Shown: positions 31,345 through 42,174, numbered from the stretch's first letter. The stretch is DNA of 64,000 nt from Ariolimax columbianus (GCA_036924085.1 JAVGWX010000007.1:31349953-31413952); one strand, 5' to 3'. Notes: a model not told the origin generated them from the letters alone. A program made the numbers and translations.

Positions 31345-34331
31345 TTGTGAGTTACATATGCCTCCCTAATGACCGCCTGATTACACTGCGTCTCCCCCTT
31401 ATAGGAGGGCGCCATGCAACACTCATCAGTGCATACGCACCCACAATGACAAATCCTCAGGAAACAAAAGATAAGTTTTATGAGGACCTTGAGGCGCTCA
31501 TCGCTGCAGTCCCCAAATCTGACAAACTGGTCATCCTCGGTGATTTTAACGCTAGGGTTGGCACAGACCATACAGCCTAAAAGGGGGCCATTGGCAGACA
31601 TGGTATCGGAAAATGCAATAGTAACGGACTGCTCCTTCTGAGGACATGTGCCGCAAATGAACTACTCATTACAAACACAGCTTTCCGACTTCCTGTCCGA
31701 AATAGAACCACATGGATGCACCCAAGGTCCCGCCACTGGCACCTCATTGACTATATTATCATCAGACGTAGGGATCGAGCGGATGCTATGGTAACGAAGA
31801 GCATGTGTGGTGCAGAATGTTGGACCGACCATCGACTTGTCATTGCCAAGCTAAACTTCAAGATCCAGCCCAAAATGCGCCCCCAGGGAAAGAAACCACC
31901 GAGGAGGCTAAATGTCTCTCAGCTGAAATACGAACCCACGAGAGGAGGCTTCCAGGAAGAGCTTGAGGGTAGACTGTCTGAGCTTCGTTTTGAAAAGAAC
32001 GACATCGAAAAGAACTGGGTATCATTGAGAAACACACTCTACGATACAGCTGTTAAACACATTGGTCCACTCACGTGCAAGCATAAGGACTGGTTTGATG
32101 AGAACGATCTAGAAATACAGGGCCTTCTCGATGCAAAACATGAAGCGCACAGGGAATACCAGAGGGACACACCATCTCCGGCAGCAAAAGCTGCCTTCAA
32201 TACTGCTGTCCAGACCAGGCTTAGAAAGATGCAAGACTCCTGGCTCAGCAAAAGAGCTGACGAAATTGAGATGTTCGCCGAGCGTCATGACACCAAACGG
32301 TTTTACAAGGCACTGAAAGCTCTCTACGGCCTGCAGCCCTTCAGTAATACTCCAGTTCGCAGTGCGGATGGGGTACTGCTAAGAGATAAGGTTCAGATTC
32401 TAGACAGATGGGCAGACCACTTCTGCAAAATACTAAACCACCCATCGTCCATAAATGAAGAGGCCATCCGGCGAATGCCGCAGGTGGAACTGAACCTGGC
32501 GTTGGATGAAGTAATTACTGAGGAGGAAGTCGATAGGGCAATCAGTTCACTATCTATAGGAAAAGCTCCAGGAGCTGATGCAATACCAGCAGAGGTATAT
32601 AAGACAGCTGGCCCATCCCTCACCAGAAGGATCACTGAACTCTTCTGTCACATGTGGGCTGAAGGTAAAATTCCGCAGGAGCTAAAGGACGCCTCAATCG
32701 TTCACCTATACAAAAGAAAAGGCAATCTTCAGGAATGCGACAATCATCGTGGAATATCGCTACTCTCCGTAGCAGGCAAGATCCTAGCGCGCATACTGCT
32801 AAACAGGCTCAACAAACACCTTGAACAAAGCCACCACCTCCCAGAAAGCCAATGTGGATTCAGAGCCGGAAGAGGAACAGTGGACATGATTTTTGCCGCT
32901 CGCCAAGTACAAGAGAAGTGTCGAGAGCAAAATCAGGCCCTGTACACCACATTTATTGATTTGACAAAGGCATTTGATACAGTAAACAGAGGAGGGCTGT
33001 GGATGATAATGTCTAAGTTTGGCTGCCCCAACAAGTTCATAACAATGGTGAAACAGCTACACGAAGGTATGTATGCTCGTGTACTGGACAGCGGTGCAAT
33101 CTCTAAAACGTTTCTAGTATCAAACGGAGTAAAACAAGGATGTGTACTCGCCCCGACTTTGTTCAGCATGATATTCGCGGCCACGATGACAGACGCCTTC
33201 AGATCATTGGAGCTTGGAATACCCATAAAGTACCGCACAGATGGCAAGTTACTCAATTCCAGAAGAATGAAGGCCAAAACCAAAGTGGCTGGCGACATAA
33301 TCAGGGAACTTGTATTTGCTGACGACTGCGCTCTAATGAGCAACTCAGAACTGAACATGCAGGTTGGAATGGACCAGTTCTCTGCCGCATGCGAAAATTT
33401 TGGTCTGACCATAAATGCCAAAAAAACAGAGGTCATGTACCAACCAGCACCAGGCATGCCGTACACAAAACCAGAGACTACAGTCAGCGGGCAGACGTTG
33501 AATGCCGTAGACAAATTCACATATCTGGGCAGCACGCTGTCGAGATCTGTCAGCCTAGACGATGAGGTGGCAAGCAGAATAGCAAAGGCCAGCACAGCCT
33601 TTGGTAGAATGCGCTCGATGGTCTGGGCACGTCGTGGCATCAGCGTCAAGACCAAACTCAAAGTCTACCGTGCAACCATCATTCCAACCCTACTATACGC
33701 TTGCGAAAGCTGGACTGTATACTCTGGACATGCAAGGAGGTTAAACCACTTCCACACAGGTTGCCTGAGGCGAATATTCCACATCCGATGGCAAGATCGT
33801 GTCACTGACATCGAGGTTCTCTCGAGGGCTAACATGCCCAGCATCCATGCACTGCTAGAAAAAGCACGACTAGGATGGGCCGGACACCTCGTCCGTATGT
33901 CAGACGAGCGGCTCCAAAAGAAGCTTCTTTACGGCGAGCTGAGAGAGGGATGGCGCGAGAGAGGGCGCCCAAAGAAACGTTTTAAAGACGGTCTGAAGGA
34001 CTCACTAAAAAGTTGCCAGATAGACATCGACACCTGGGAATGTCTTACGAAAAACAGATCTGACTGGAGAAGCGCAGTCAAATCGGGTGTAGCTGCCGGT
34101 GAAGATGACCGTGTTGTGAAAGCCCAGAACAGACGCGAGACGCGGAAATCCCGAGCAGCGGGAATACCATCCCCTTCTACAATCCTCGTGTGCCTGATAT
34201 GTAGCAGATGTTTTCGTGCTCTCATTGGCCTGTTCAGCCACATGCGCACCCACACCCAACAGGGAAATCTCTGACAAGGATGATGTCGGTGGTCCTCATC
34301 GACAACGATGGACAGCTATTATTATTATTAA
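31345..34331 (+). pseudogene. Near-intact LINE: partial endonuclease, RT, C2H2 finger
   Basis: A non-LTR retrotransposon copy in one frame from about 31345 to 34274, broken by a single TAA at 31578-31580. Order: C-terminal half of an APE-type endonuclease (ATLISAYAPTM, VILGDFNARVG, then after the stop IGRHGIG, TWMHP, WHLIDYIIIRR, CWTDH). Next comes the reverse transcriptase (numbering from Met at 31716: GKAPGADAIPAEVY near 282, HRGISLLSVAGKILARILLN, YTTFIDLTKAFD, GVKQGCVLAP, catalytic FADD at 534-537, YLGS). Then the C-terminal LLYACESWTVY, RWQDRV, GWAGHLVRM, GRPKKRFKD, and a C2H2 finger at residues 826-846 (C-x2-C-x12-H-x3-H). The 5' part of the endonuclease and any ORF1 are missing. The 3' UTR is short, with a stem-loop and (ATT)n tail. 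Clade not resolved. Confidence 0.93.
34292..34313 (+). other. LINE 3'-terminal stem-loop
   Basis: GTC, a two-base bulge, CATCG, loop ACAA, CGATG, GAC: eight base pairs in 22 nt, 18 bases before the (ATT)n tail. Matching 22-nt structures end the LINE at 59189-59210 and family F at 7405-7426 and 4311-4332. It is the likely RT recognition element for target-primed reverse transcription. Confidence 0.7.
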
Positions 34332-34344
34332 GAGACGCTTGGTC

Positions 34345-34605
34345 GGAATCACTCACCGGAACCAACCAATGCAAGGTCTCCACAATTTTGAAATAAGACG
34401 ATTGTCCTGATGAAGAATACGGTAAGCCATGCAGAAAAGGCAAAACACAGATGGGCAGGACACATGTCGATGGTCGATGGAGCACAGCGATAGCAGTCTG
34501 ATACCCCCGAGTTAGGAAGACGCTGCAACATCCGAAATGGCTCTACAGGAGCACTTACCACGCACGGGAATCCGTTGGCCCAAGACAGGGTCCGCTGGTG
34601 ACGAA
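34345..34605 (+). pseudogene. Decayed LINE C-terminal fragment
   Basis: In two frames the + strand gives VGITHRNQP, ILMKNTVSHAEKAKHRWAGH and MSMVDGA, then TPELGRRC. The K-RWAGHM---D--W / PE-GRR pattern is the BovB/RTE-like terminal block. Immediately downstream of the LINE tail at 34331. Confidence 0.6.
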
Positions 34606-34619
34606 GTTGTGACCCACAG

Positions 34620-34780
34620 CTACGCTGAGGAACTGGTCATCAAGATCAAGTTCCAGATTGTCCAGGTTTGCGACTAAGCTCGCGAGTTCAGGCTCTGTTC
34701 CAGCCAGACCAGTAAGGTCGTTGGCAAACTGGAGGTTGGTGAGTATCCGTCCACCAATCCTGGGCTTCCCTGCGTATTTT
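34620..34780 (-). pseudogene. RT active-site fragment
   Basis: The minus strand reads GKPRIGGRILTNLQFANDLT, GLAGTEPELASLVANLDNLE, matching the GGR-I-NLRFADDI-GLAG--EL--L---LD segment of LINE RTs, with the FADD changed to FAND. About 150 bases, ends undefined. Confidence 0.8.
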
Positions 34781-35523
34781 TAAATGCTGTAACTGACGTG
34801 GTGCCCAGGTCATGGAAATTAAGCAAACACTGATCCTCAGATCGGATCAAATATGTCAAACATAAAATTACAAATCGCCTAAATTTAACTAAGGAAATCT
34901 CGTCCATGGTCGAACTGGGCGTGTCTCGCTACATGATAGTGTAAGCTTCCAAAGGCTACAGACAGCTGACACATAATACCGAGGCATTGCTCTAAATATA
35001 TTCGGAGTTTCAGAAAAAGAACAACTCGAATCACAATTAGAAATACAGGATTTTCCGGTTAGGTAGGCTTGCTGAAACGTGTGTTGTGCAGTTTAAATAA
35101 ATTAGATGAATGGAGGCCGCAGTACTGCCTGAGGTTGGAAAATGCCGGCTTTTCAGTTACAGAGAAGGAGGCGGAAAAATGTGTGCGGGTGGGAAAATGG
35201 CGGAAGGAGGAGCGAATTATATCTGGATCAGAACGATGAATTGTCATTAATGCAACTTAAAGATCCATAGACCTAAGCTTTCAAATGGCAGAGTTGTTGA
35301 AACGGTTGCCTTTCACGCATTAATCGACTGGATAAATTAATGTAGATTCGTTGAGCTGTGGTCTATTCAGCTTAAGTGGGTACTGAAGTCTGTTAGAAAG
35401 ACATGGTTGTGTGGAACACATATTGTCACGCAAACATATAATAGCTGAGACCGCGAACAAGGAAGTTGGGCAATCATCCACATCGGCAGTACATGCTATA
35501 GGACTAACCTTTACGTTTGACAG
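34781..35523. other. No recognisable gene or element
   Basis: No motif or repeat seen. Confidence 0.35.
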
Positions 35524-36062
35524 CCACTGCTATGAGATGGAAGACTAACGTCTGGTCAGGCACAACATACTGATCAGACATGTTAATCTGGGTCACGCAC
35601 AACATACTGATCAGACCTGTTAGTCTGGGTCAGGCACAACATACTGATCAGACCTGTTAGTCTGGGTCAGGCACAACATACTGATTAGACATGTTAGTCT
35701 GGGTCAGGCAGAACATACTGATCAGACATGTTAGTCAGAGTCAGGCACAATATATTTGCCATGACCCTCACTTTGGCTTCCATGTAGTCCTTCATGGAAA
35801 CGGGCTGTTTTTATGGCAACCTGGCTAACAAGGTGAGGTATCGACGTGATCCCCGTAGTAGTGAGCGACACGCAGATGAAGTCAAGCATAGCAGAACCGT
35901 CTGGAGGACCCCGGTCTACTTTGATTAGCACTTTTGTGAAGTCAGGAAAGCTACAACAAATCGCCACTAAACGTCCTTTTTAGGGGCACAAAAGGGTCAA
36001 TCTACCCATTGTGGGTGTTCCTTCAACAACAACAACAACAACAACAACAACAACCACTGCTA
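35524..36062 (+). mobile_element. Family A element, five 37-bp repeats, 9-bp target duplication
   Basis: Flanks CCACTGCTA at 35524-35532 and 36054-36062 are identical. The element starts near GGAAGACTAACGTCTGGTCA and then carries about five 37-base subterminal repeats (CAGGCACAACATACTGATCA, GACATGTTAGTC). The core follows: GAAACGGGCTGTTTTTATGG, GAGGTATCGACGTGATCCCC, GTAGTAGTGAGCGACACGCA, GTGGG-GTTC, ending in (AAC)9. No coding capacity. Confidence 0.93.
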
Positions 36063-36119
36063 ATCGTCTCATATTTGCGCACGTCCGTGAAATTATTTAT
36101 AATGTTTCGCTTCAGTATA

Positions 36120-37030
36120 AAGATACATTTCACAAGCTAGTATGACATCTTCGTCACTGTCAAAATGACTTCCTTTCAGCTGTTTTTTAAGTTTTGAGAA
36201 AAGGAAAAGTCTGTTGGAGCTCAATTCGGAGGATATGGTGGGTGTGGAAGAAGATAAATATTCAAATAGTTGGCTATTTGCAGCATCTTGCTTTATGGGA
36301 GGGTACGTTGTCTTGAAGCAAATGCAGAATTTGAGCTCGCTCTGTCCCTCGTTTTCTGGTCACAGTCTTTTTTAGTTGCGTAAGGAAATCTGCATAATCT
36401 TGTCCATTAACAGTTTTGCCTTGAGGCAGGTAATCTTTCAATATGATACATTTGACGTCCCATTTCTGTGCTCTTGGCTTGACATGTGTTGGTGAGCCCG
36501 TGGTTTTCCACTGCATCCTGGAAATGTTGGGTTCTGGGTCATAATGGTGAACCGAAATCTCATCTACTGTCACCATGGTCGGCAACATGTTTTTCGACTG
36601 ACACATTTTGAGCAACTGGCCACAGCAATCAACCCTCGTTTGTTTCTGTTCACATGTCAGCAGACGTGGGACCCAGCGGACACACACTTTTCTCATGTTC
36701 AGTCTGTTCATGTAAAATTCTAAAAACTGTACTCTGATTCAGTTTTACTGACCTATATATCTCTACAATTGTCATTTTCTTATCCTGGTCAATGATTTTC
36801 TTCCCACTTGCAGCACTTTCATCGCTGCACTCTGAGGATGGTCTTCCTGATCTTGCAAGATCAACAACATGGGAACGGCCACACCTAAACTTCCTGCACC
36901 AGTTTTTTTACAGAAGCATACGAAGAACAGAATTCAACAAACACTGGTACCATCTCCCTGTGTATTTCTGTATGTGTTTTTCCCTGCAGCTTCAAGAATT
37001 TTATCTCAGTTCTGGCCTCTGACTTCGTCA
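36120..37030 (-). pseudogene. Mariner-family transposase pseudogene
   Basis: Minus strand. The N-terminal helix-turn-helix region (about 37020-36740) reads TEIKFLKLQGKTHTEIHREM, DLARSGRPS-like residues in shifting frames, and KMTIVEIYRSVKLNQSTVFR. From 36711 a 145-codon frame gives KVCVRWVPRLLTCEQKQTR, VTVDEISVHHYDPEPN (first catalytic Asp; the usual GDE-W is altered) and HLLQDNVPSHKA (second Asp). After a frameshift near 36275 come SSTPTISSELSSNRLFLFSK, LKKQLKGSHFDSDEDVI, where the third catalytic Asp of SPDLAPSD is lost. About 300 codons, close to the family's 340-350. Inactive; terminal inverted repeats were not identified. Confidence 0.92.
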
Positions 37031-37581
37031 TTGTTCTGACAAACAATAAGGTGTGTTGCGCCATGCACCATACCAGGTAAACTCGTCAAGGTGGGTAATT
37101 AATACTTTGCAAGTTCAGTACAAATTGATATGTACCAAATTTCAACTTTCGACTCCTACTTTCATAGAAATGGTACAGACTTAAGACAAGCCTCTTTTAC
37201 AAGCGTCAGTTGACGTTTAGTTTTTTTCTTCAGAGGGTTAGAAGGAGAAAAGGAAATGGAAGAGATAGTAGAGTGTGACGTCCTCTTGTTTTATTTGTAC
37301 ATGATTGGGATGGGGGTTGGGGTGGTGGTGAGAGGAGTGGGGAAGGGGGGGGGGGGAAGTTTAGTTGGAATCCTAGTACAAAATAAAGAGAGAGGGGAGA
37401 GATGGGATTCTCATTTTGCCTCTCTAATTAAGAGGTGGAAAGAAAATATTTGTCTTTTGCTAATGTTTGGTTTCATTAGTGCTGGAGCGAGGCAAAGATG
37501 CAGCAGTAAATGAGTTGACAGAGGCCAACATCACTGGCTGTTCACATCAGAGTCAGTGACCTAAAACTGTCCTGACTAAGG
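37031..37581. other. No recognisable gene; possible right end of the mariner copy
   Basis: AT-rich then G-rich (GGGGGGGGGG at 37345-37357). An 85-codon + frame at 37256-37513 is Gly/Val-rich from this tract and is not credible. Confidence 0.35.
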
Positions 37582-37958
37582 CATTATTCCTGGGAGGAAG
37601 ACTAACGTCTGGTCAGGCACAACATACTGATCAGACATGTTAGTCAGGGTCAAGCAAAATATACTGTCCAAGACCCTTACCTCGGTTTCCTCGCAGCTCT
37701 CCCTGGAAACGGACTGTTTTCATGGCCGCCTGGCTAACGAGGTGAGGAATCGATGTGATCTCCGTAGTAGTGAGTGACACGCAAATGAAGCTAATTTAAG
37801 CATAGCACAACCGACTGGAGGACCCTGATACTCCTTCATCAGTACGCTCGGGATGTGAGATAAGCTACTGCAACCCGCCACGTAACGTCCTTTTCAGGGC
37901 GCACAAAAGGGTAAACCTACTCATAGTGGGCATTCAAAAACAAACAAGACACTATTCC
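37582..37958 (+). mobile_element. Family A element with probable target duplication
   Basis: Candidate 9-bp duplication CATTATTCC (37582-37590) and CACTATTCC (37950-37958), one mismatch. Start GGAAGACTAACGTCTGGTCA, two 37-bp units, and the core GAAACGGACTGTTTTCATGG, GAGGAATCGATGTGATCTCC, CACTCATAGTGGGCATTC-type end, then an AACAAACAAG tail. Confidence 0.85.
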
Positions 37959-38134
37959 ATGCCCAAGGAGCTTTTTTTTCTTCAACTGTAGATGGTTGGA
38001 TGACTGGGAAGAGGGTGAGAAGTAGTGTTAACAAGCAGGGAAGGGGGGGGGGGGTGTAATACACATTTCTATCCCGCTGTTACGTGTGTTGCTCATTTAT
38101 GTTTCAAATTTATTTGCCACTACCATTCGCTTTC
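37959..38134. other. No recognisable gene or element
   Basis: Includes a poly-G run at 38045-38054. Nothing else noticed. Confidence 0.3.
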
Positions 38135-38209
38135 AGTAAATCTCTCTTTCACTCTCGCTCTCTGTCTCTCTCTCTCCCTCTCTCTCTCCCCCTCTCTCTC
38201 CTTCTCTCC

Positions 38210-38290
<81 letters not shown>
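38135..38290. repeat. Compound (TC)n (TA)n microsatellite
   Basis: About 95 bases of CT-rich repeat, then about 58 bases of pure TA alternation to 38288. It separates unassigned sequence from a family A copy that is truncated at this point. Open frames rich in Ser/Leu and Ile/Tyr over it are artefacts. Confidence 0.97.
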
Positions 38291-38292
<2 letters not shown>

Positions 38293-38831
38293 GGCGTTAA
38301 ATGTCGGGTTGTAGTGGTTTTCCTCACAACATGAGCGTGCTAATGAATGTGGACTGCTGTTCTCCAGCGTTTGTGCTATGCTTGGCTTTCTCTGCGTGAC
38401 GCTCAGTACTACGGGGATGACGTCGATCTCGTCAGCCAGACAGCCTTGAAAACAGCATGTTTCAGGGAATGCTACATGAAAGAGTGGTCTTGATTAGTAT
38501 ATTGTGTCTGACTCTGACGCGACGTCCTGGTCAGAATGGTGTGCCTGACCCTGATGCAACGTCCTGGTCAGAATGTTATGCCTGACCTTGACGTGACGTC
38601 ATGGTCAGAATGTTGTGCCTGACCTTGACGCGACGTCATGGTCAGAATGTTGTGCCTGACCTTGACGCGACGTCATTATCAGAATGTTGTGCCTGACCTT
38701 GACGCGACGTCATGGTCAGAATGTTGTGCCTGACCTTGACGCGACGTCATGGCCAGAATGTTGTGCCTGACCTTGACGCGACGTCATGGTCAGAATGTTG
38801 TGCCTGACCGTACTAGCGTCTCAGTTCCCTA
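38291..38831 (-). mobile_element. Family A element with eight 37-bp repeats
   Basis: Inverted copy missing the AAC end, starting at AAGGCGTTAAATGTCGGGTT. After the core (GCTTGGCTTTCTCTGCGTGA, GATGACGTCGATCTCGTCAG) it carries about eight tandem 37-base units (GGTCAGAATGTTGTGCCTGA, CCTTGACGCGACGTCAT) from 38512 to 38808. It ends TACTAGCGTCTCAGTTCC, the terminal block also seen at 39558-39578 and around the LINE insertion at 59371. Confidence 0.88.
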
Positions 38832-39229
38832 TATATACGTATAGCCTTCGGACTCTAGTAGAGAAGCCCCAACCAGATATCTAGTTGTACAGCACCGATC
38901 CATCTTTATCTATGATGCATCACTGTACTGAATGTTATCATTTATCAGCTTGTTAACATCGAGCTTTGCTTTCCTGTTGCCCCACTCTATGCCTAGGGCT
39001 ATAATGACTATACAGTTAGTTATCTGGCAATGTCTAGACAGTTAATGAATTATTCTTTCTTGTCTAACGCCTCAACTGGGGTCACATTCCAATTATTCTC
39101 TCTGCATGTGCCATTCACGAAGCTCATCACTTGATTCTTGATTTCTTGATGTCTGAGTATCTTTAACTTGTGAAACAAGGATCTTCAATCAATCGGTCGA
39201 GTTTTGAAAAGAGTAATATTTGGTGAGAA
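38832..39229. other. No recognisable gene or element
   Basis: No motif or repeat seen. Confidence 0.35.
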
Positions 39230-39880
39230 AAAAAAACATACTGATCAGACATGTTTGTCAGGGTCAGTGAAAATGTACTGGTCAGACATGTTAGTCAGGG
39301 TCAGGGAAAATGTACTAGTCAGATATGTTAGTCAGGGTCAGGGAAAATGTACTGGTCAAGTCGCCCACCTTAACTTCCTCATAGTTCTCCCTGGAAACAG
39401 GTATTCTTCTTGGCAGTCTGGACATGAGCGTAGCAATGAACGACACGCAGTTGAAGACAATCATACCACAACCGCATGGTGGATCCCGGTCCACCTTCAT
39501 CAGCACGCTCGTGTTGTGAAGAAAGCTACTGCAAGTCACCACTTAACCCCATTTTGGGGAACTGAGACGCTAGTCCAGTCAAGCACATTATCTTGACAAA
39601 GACTACCATCTCCCGTAGCGTCCCATGGAAACAGTTTATTTGCGAGGCAGTCTTACTGAAGAGATGTAGATCGACGTGATCCCCGACGTGAAACCAATCC
39701 AGATTCATCAGCACGCTCGGGATGTGAGGAAGGCTACTACAACCAGACACATAACGGCCTTTTCATGGCGCACACAAGAGTAGATATAATCATTGTGAGT
39801 ATTAAACAACAACACTCTTTTCAGGGTGCACAAAAGATTAAACTTACTCATTGTGTGCATTACCAACAACAACAGCAGCA
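39230..39880 (+). mobile_element. Family A element nested inside another family A element
   Basis: The outer copy starts with about four 37-bp units (39232-39356) and its core, and reaches CACTTAACCCCATTTTGG at 39552. There a second copy begins with its 5' terminal block GGAACTGAGACGCTAGTCC, runs through its own core and ends AAACAACAACA at about 39811. The outer copy then resumes at CTTTTCAGGGTGCACAAAAG and ends CCAACAACAACAGCAGCAAT. The junction words CATTTTGGGG and CTTTTCAGGG are probably diverged target duplications. Confidence 0.8.
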
Positions 39881-40555
39881 ATAACAACATCGGTCAGGTT
39901 TAACGTTTGCTATGTTATACAGATTATATTTTTGCAAACCGATTTACTTCTGCTGTTTTGTTTTATATAGGTGTTAACAGTAACGTTACTTACATACAAA
40001 CCTGTCATGCTCATGTGGTTATTTCAAATGATTGGAAATCTTTATGCTTTGTCTTGAGCACAAATTGATTTAAACCAATGTTGCTGTTGAAAAAGCACTA
40101 AATGTAAAAAAAAATACTGTTTTTATACGCTTCACTAAAGCCTTCAATCTATACTTTTTTGCTCTTAAACGCATATCAGTCGATTCCAATATTTTAAATC
40201 TGTTTATCCATGGTATACAGCGAAAATTCTAAATAAATGACACTGAAAAAACAAACCAAAAAAGAACAAATATTGACATTGTGCTAAAATATAAGTTATT
40301 GAACAAACTGTCATTTCTTTGATCTCCAGAAGAGTTCTTCATACAAATAAGCATTGAAAGAGGACGGTTTAAAATTAAATGACTCAGCAGTTCAATGAAT
40401 TGATCAATGACATGTTACTGCTAATAAATACTGTTCATAGCAACGTTAACATTCTACTAATGGAGTTACGCGCATTTCAACCGTATAAATAGTGATATTG
40501 GTTATTTCAGAGTAGGTGACCTATCAAATAACAGCCGGCATTTTGGGCTAACTCT
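39881..40555. other. No recognisable gene or element
   Basis: AT-rich, no coding signal. Confidence 0.4.
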
Positions 40556-40955
40556 TATGCAGCTCCAAGTGGTCAGCGGGGGCATTTGTGTATGACAAGA
40601 ACAAGAATAGTACCACGGTCCCACAGAGAGCATCTTTGTTAGAGGCGATTAACTGTGACATGGTATAACATCGGTCATTGTTAGATGGTTTGTTTAGAGC
40701 AGCATGGATGGCACCTAACAGGCTGTGGTTCTGCTTTGCTCTAGTGCTTGAGTCTATTAAGATGAACTCGTACATCGGTTAACCACCCTCCGCGGCGCTT
40801 GTCCAAACGCAGCGGAGTAATAAGCTGCTCGAACCTAGCTAGCTCAGTTGGAAATCCTCCTACCGGCTACATCCAGCCCGCGCCAGAGCTGGGACCTGCA
40901 CATGGACATCTGCCCCTGTAGAAGTACAGGTCGACTAAGACTAAGACTGTTATGT
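40556..40955 (+). mobile_element. Family D dispersed element
   Basis: Second full copy of the element at 29335: TTTGTGTATGACAAGAACAA, CACAGAGAGCATC, AGATGGTTTGTTTAGAGCAG, CGGTTAACCACCCTCCG, GCCAGAGCTGGGACCTGC, CCTGTAGAAGTACAGGTCG and ACTAAGACTAAGACTG as a short hexamer tail. The inverted word TACTTCTAC/GTAGAAGTA lies near the right end. Confidence 0.82.
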
Positions 40956-41520
40956 AGCGTTGGACAGTACCATCCGCCCACCTGAAAAGAGCTGCAGTTT
41001 GGTAAACAAAAATCGAAACGTTTGAACAGAAAAACGCGAAATAAAAAAATAAATAACTGAAAAATGGTGATGTTTACTAAACGATGTTAATGACCTATTT
41101 TACGGGGAAGGGTGGGGAGGTGGTAATGTACAGACATCGATGTTGACATACCGACGAGAGGTCACGGTTGGAAACTCCCTGTGACAGGACTTTATTTTAA
41201 TGACAGCTTAACGGTTTCCAGCACAGCCGAAGGAAGAGGTGCAGGGCCTTTACTGTTGGGTAGGCTAAATGTCAACAGAGAACAACCTGGAGACTGGAAA
41301 TTACCAGAGCTGCACCTGGCCCGTACTTAGTAGGTCGCAAGAATGAAACCAGTCACACACTTACTATTAATAGCCAGATGAACGTGCGAAAGGCAAAACA
41401 GGGAAGACACAGGACGATATCTCGGACCTTCCACGATAATTTGGAGAACAGTAGGATATCTTTTGCCTACCTGGCATCAGTCACATCTGCTTGATTGAAT
41501 ATTAGGACTCTAGTATTATA
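40956..41520. other. No recognisable gene or element
   Basis: No motif or repeat seen. Confidence 0.4.
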
Positions 41521-41522
<2 letters not shown>

Positions 41523-41572
<50 letters not shown>

Positions 41573-41603
41573 TTATATATATATTTATATATATATGTGT
41601 GTG

Positions 41604-41676
<73 letters not shown>
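41523..41676. repeat. TA-rich microsatellite
   Basis: Two TA blocks separated by ATTTATATATATATTTATAT and GTGTGTGTATGTGTA. Ile/Tyr-rich frames on both strands are artefacts. Confidence 0.97.
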
Positions 41677-41680
<4 letters not shown>

Positions 41681-41689
41681 GTGGAACCA

Positions 41690-42115
41690 GTATTGCATAT
41701 GGCAGTCAATCATGGACAATCAATAAGCACTCGTATATATCTTTGGAAGCAACCGAGATGTGGTTTTATGGAAGAATGGTGTGGATCCCATGGTCTGCAA
41801 GAAAGACTAATGATACAGTACTCGAAGAGGCTCAAACATAAATGCAGCTTCTTGGAAAGATGAGAACATTGCAGTCATTCGTTTTCGTACATGTTATGAG
41901 CAGAAGCGGTTTGGAGCACGTTGTGACAACGGGAAAAATGGCAGGAAAGAAAGACAGAGAAGACAGAGAGAGAGAGAAGATGTTGGACAGCCTGAGAGAA
42001 TGTCATAGGCGACAATCAACAAGAGTTAGTAAACCACACACGTGATAGAAGCGCCTGGAGGCCATGATCGCCAACGCCAAATGGCAGGGGCACATGATGT
42101 TAATAATGATGATGA
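41690..42115 (+). pseudogene. LINE 3' end with (GAT)n tail
   Basis: The translation reads [51 protein letters not shown] and, in the next frame, FVHVMSRSGLEHVVTTGKMA, GKKDREDRE, ENVGQPERMS-ATINKS, ending AATGATGATGATA. It has YG-E-WT, LEA-EMWFYRRM-RI-W, GHVMR--LEHVV-TGK--GKR blocks of a LINE C-terminus. The same lineage and 3' end occur on the minus strand at 52215-52830. Confidence 0.85.
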
Positions 42116-42152
42116 TATATATATATATATATGTATATGTGTGTGTGTGTGT
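42116..42152. repeat. TA/TG microsatellite
   Basis: ATATATATATAT followed by GTGTGTGTGTGT, directly after the LINE tail. Confidence 0.9.
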
Positions 42153-42174
42153 ACACTGGAATATATATGGAGAA

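Noticed and set aside
32933..33661. 242-codon minus-strand ORF
   Set aside because: It is antisense to the reverse transcriptase domain of the LINE, which carries all the recognisable motifs on +.
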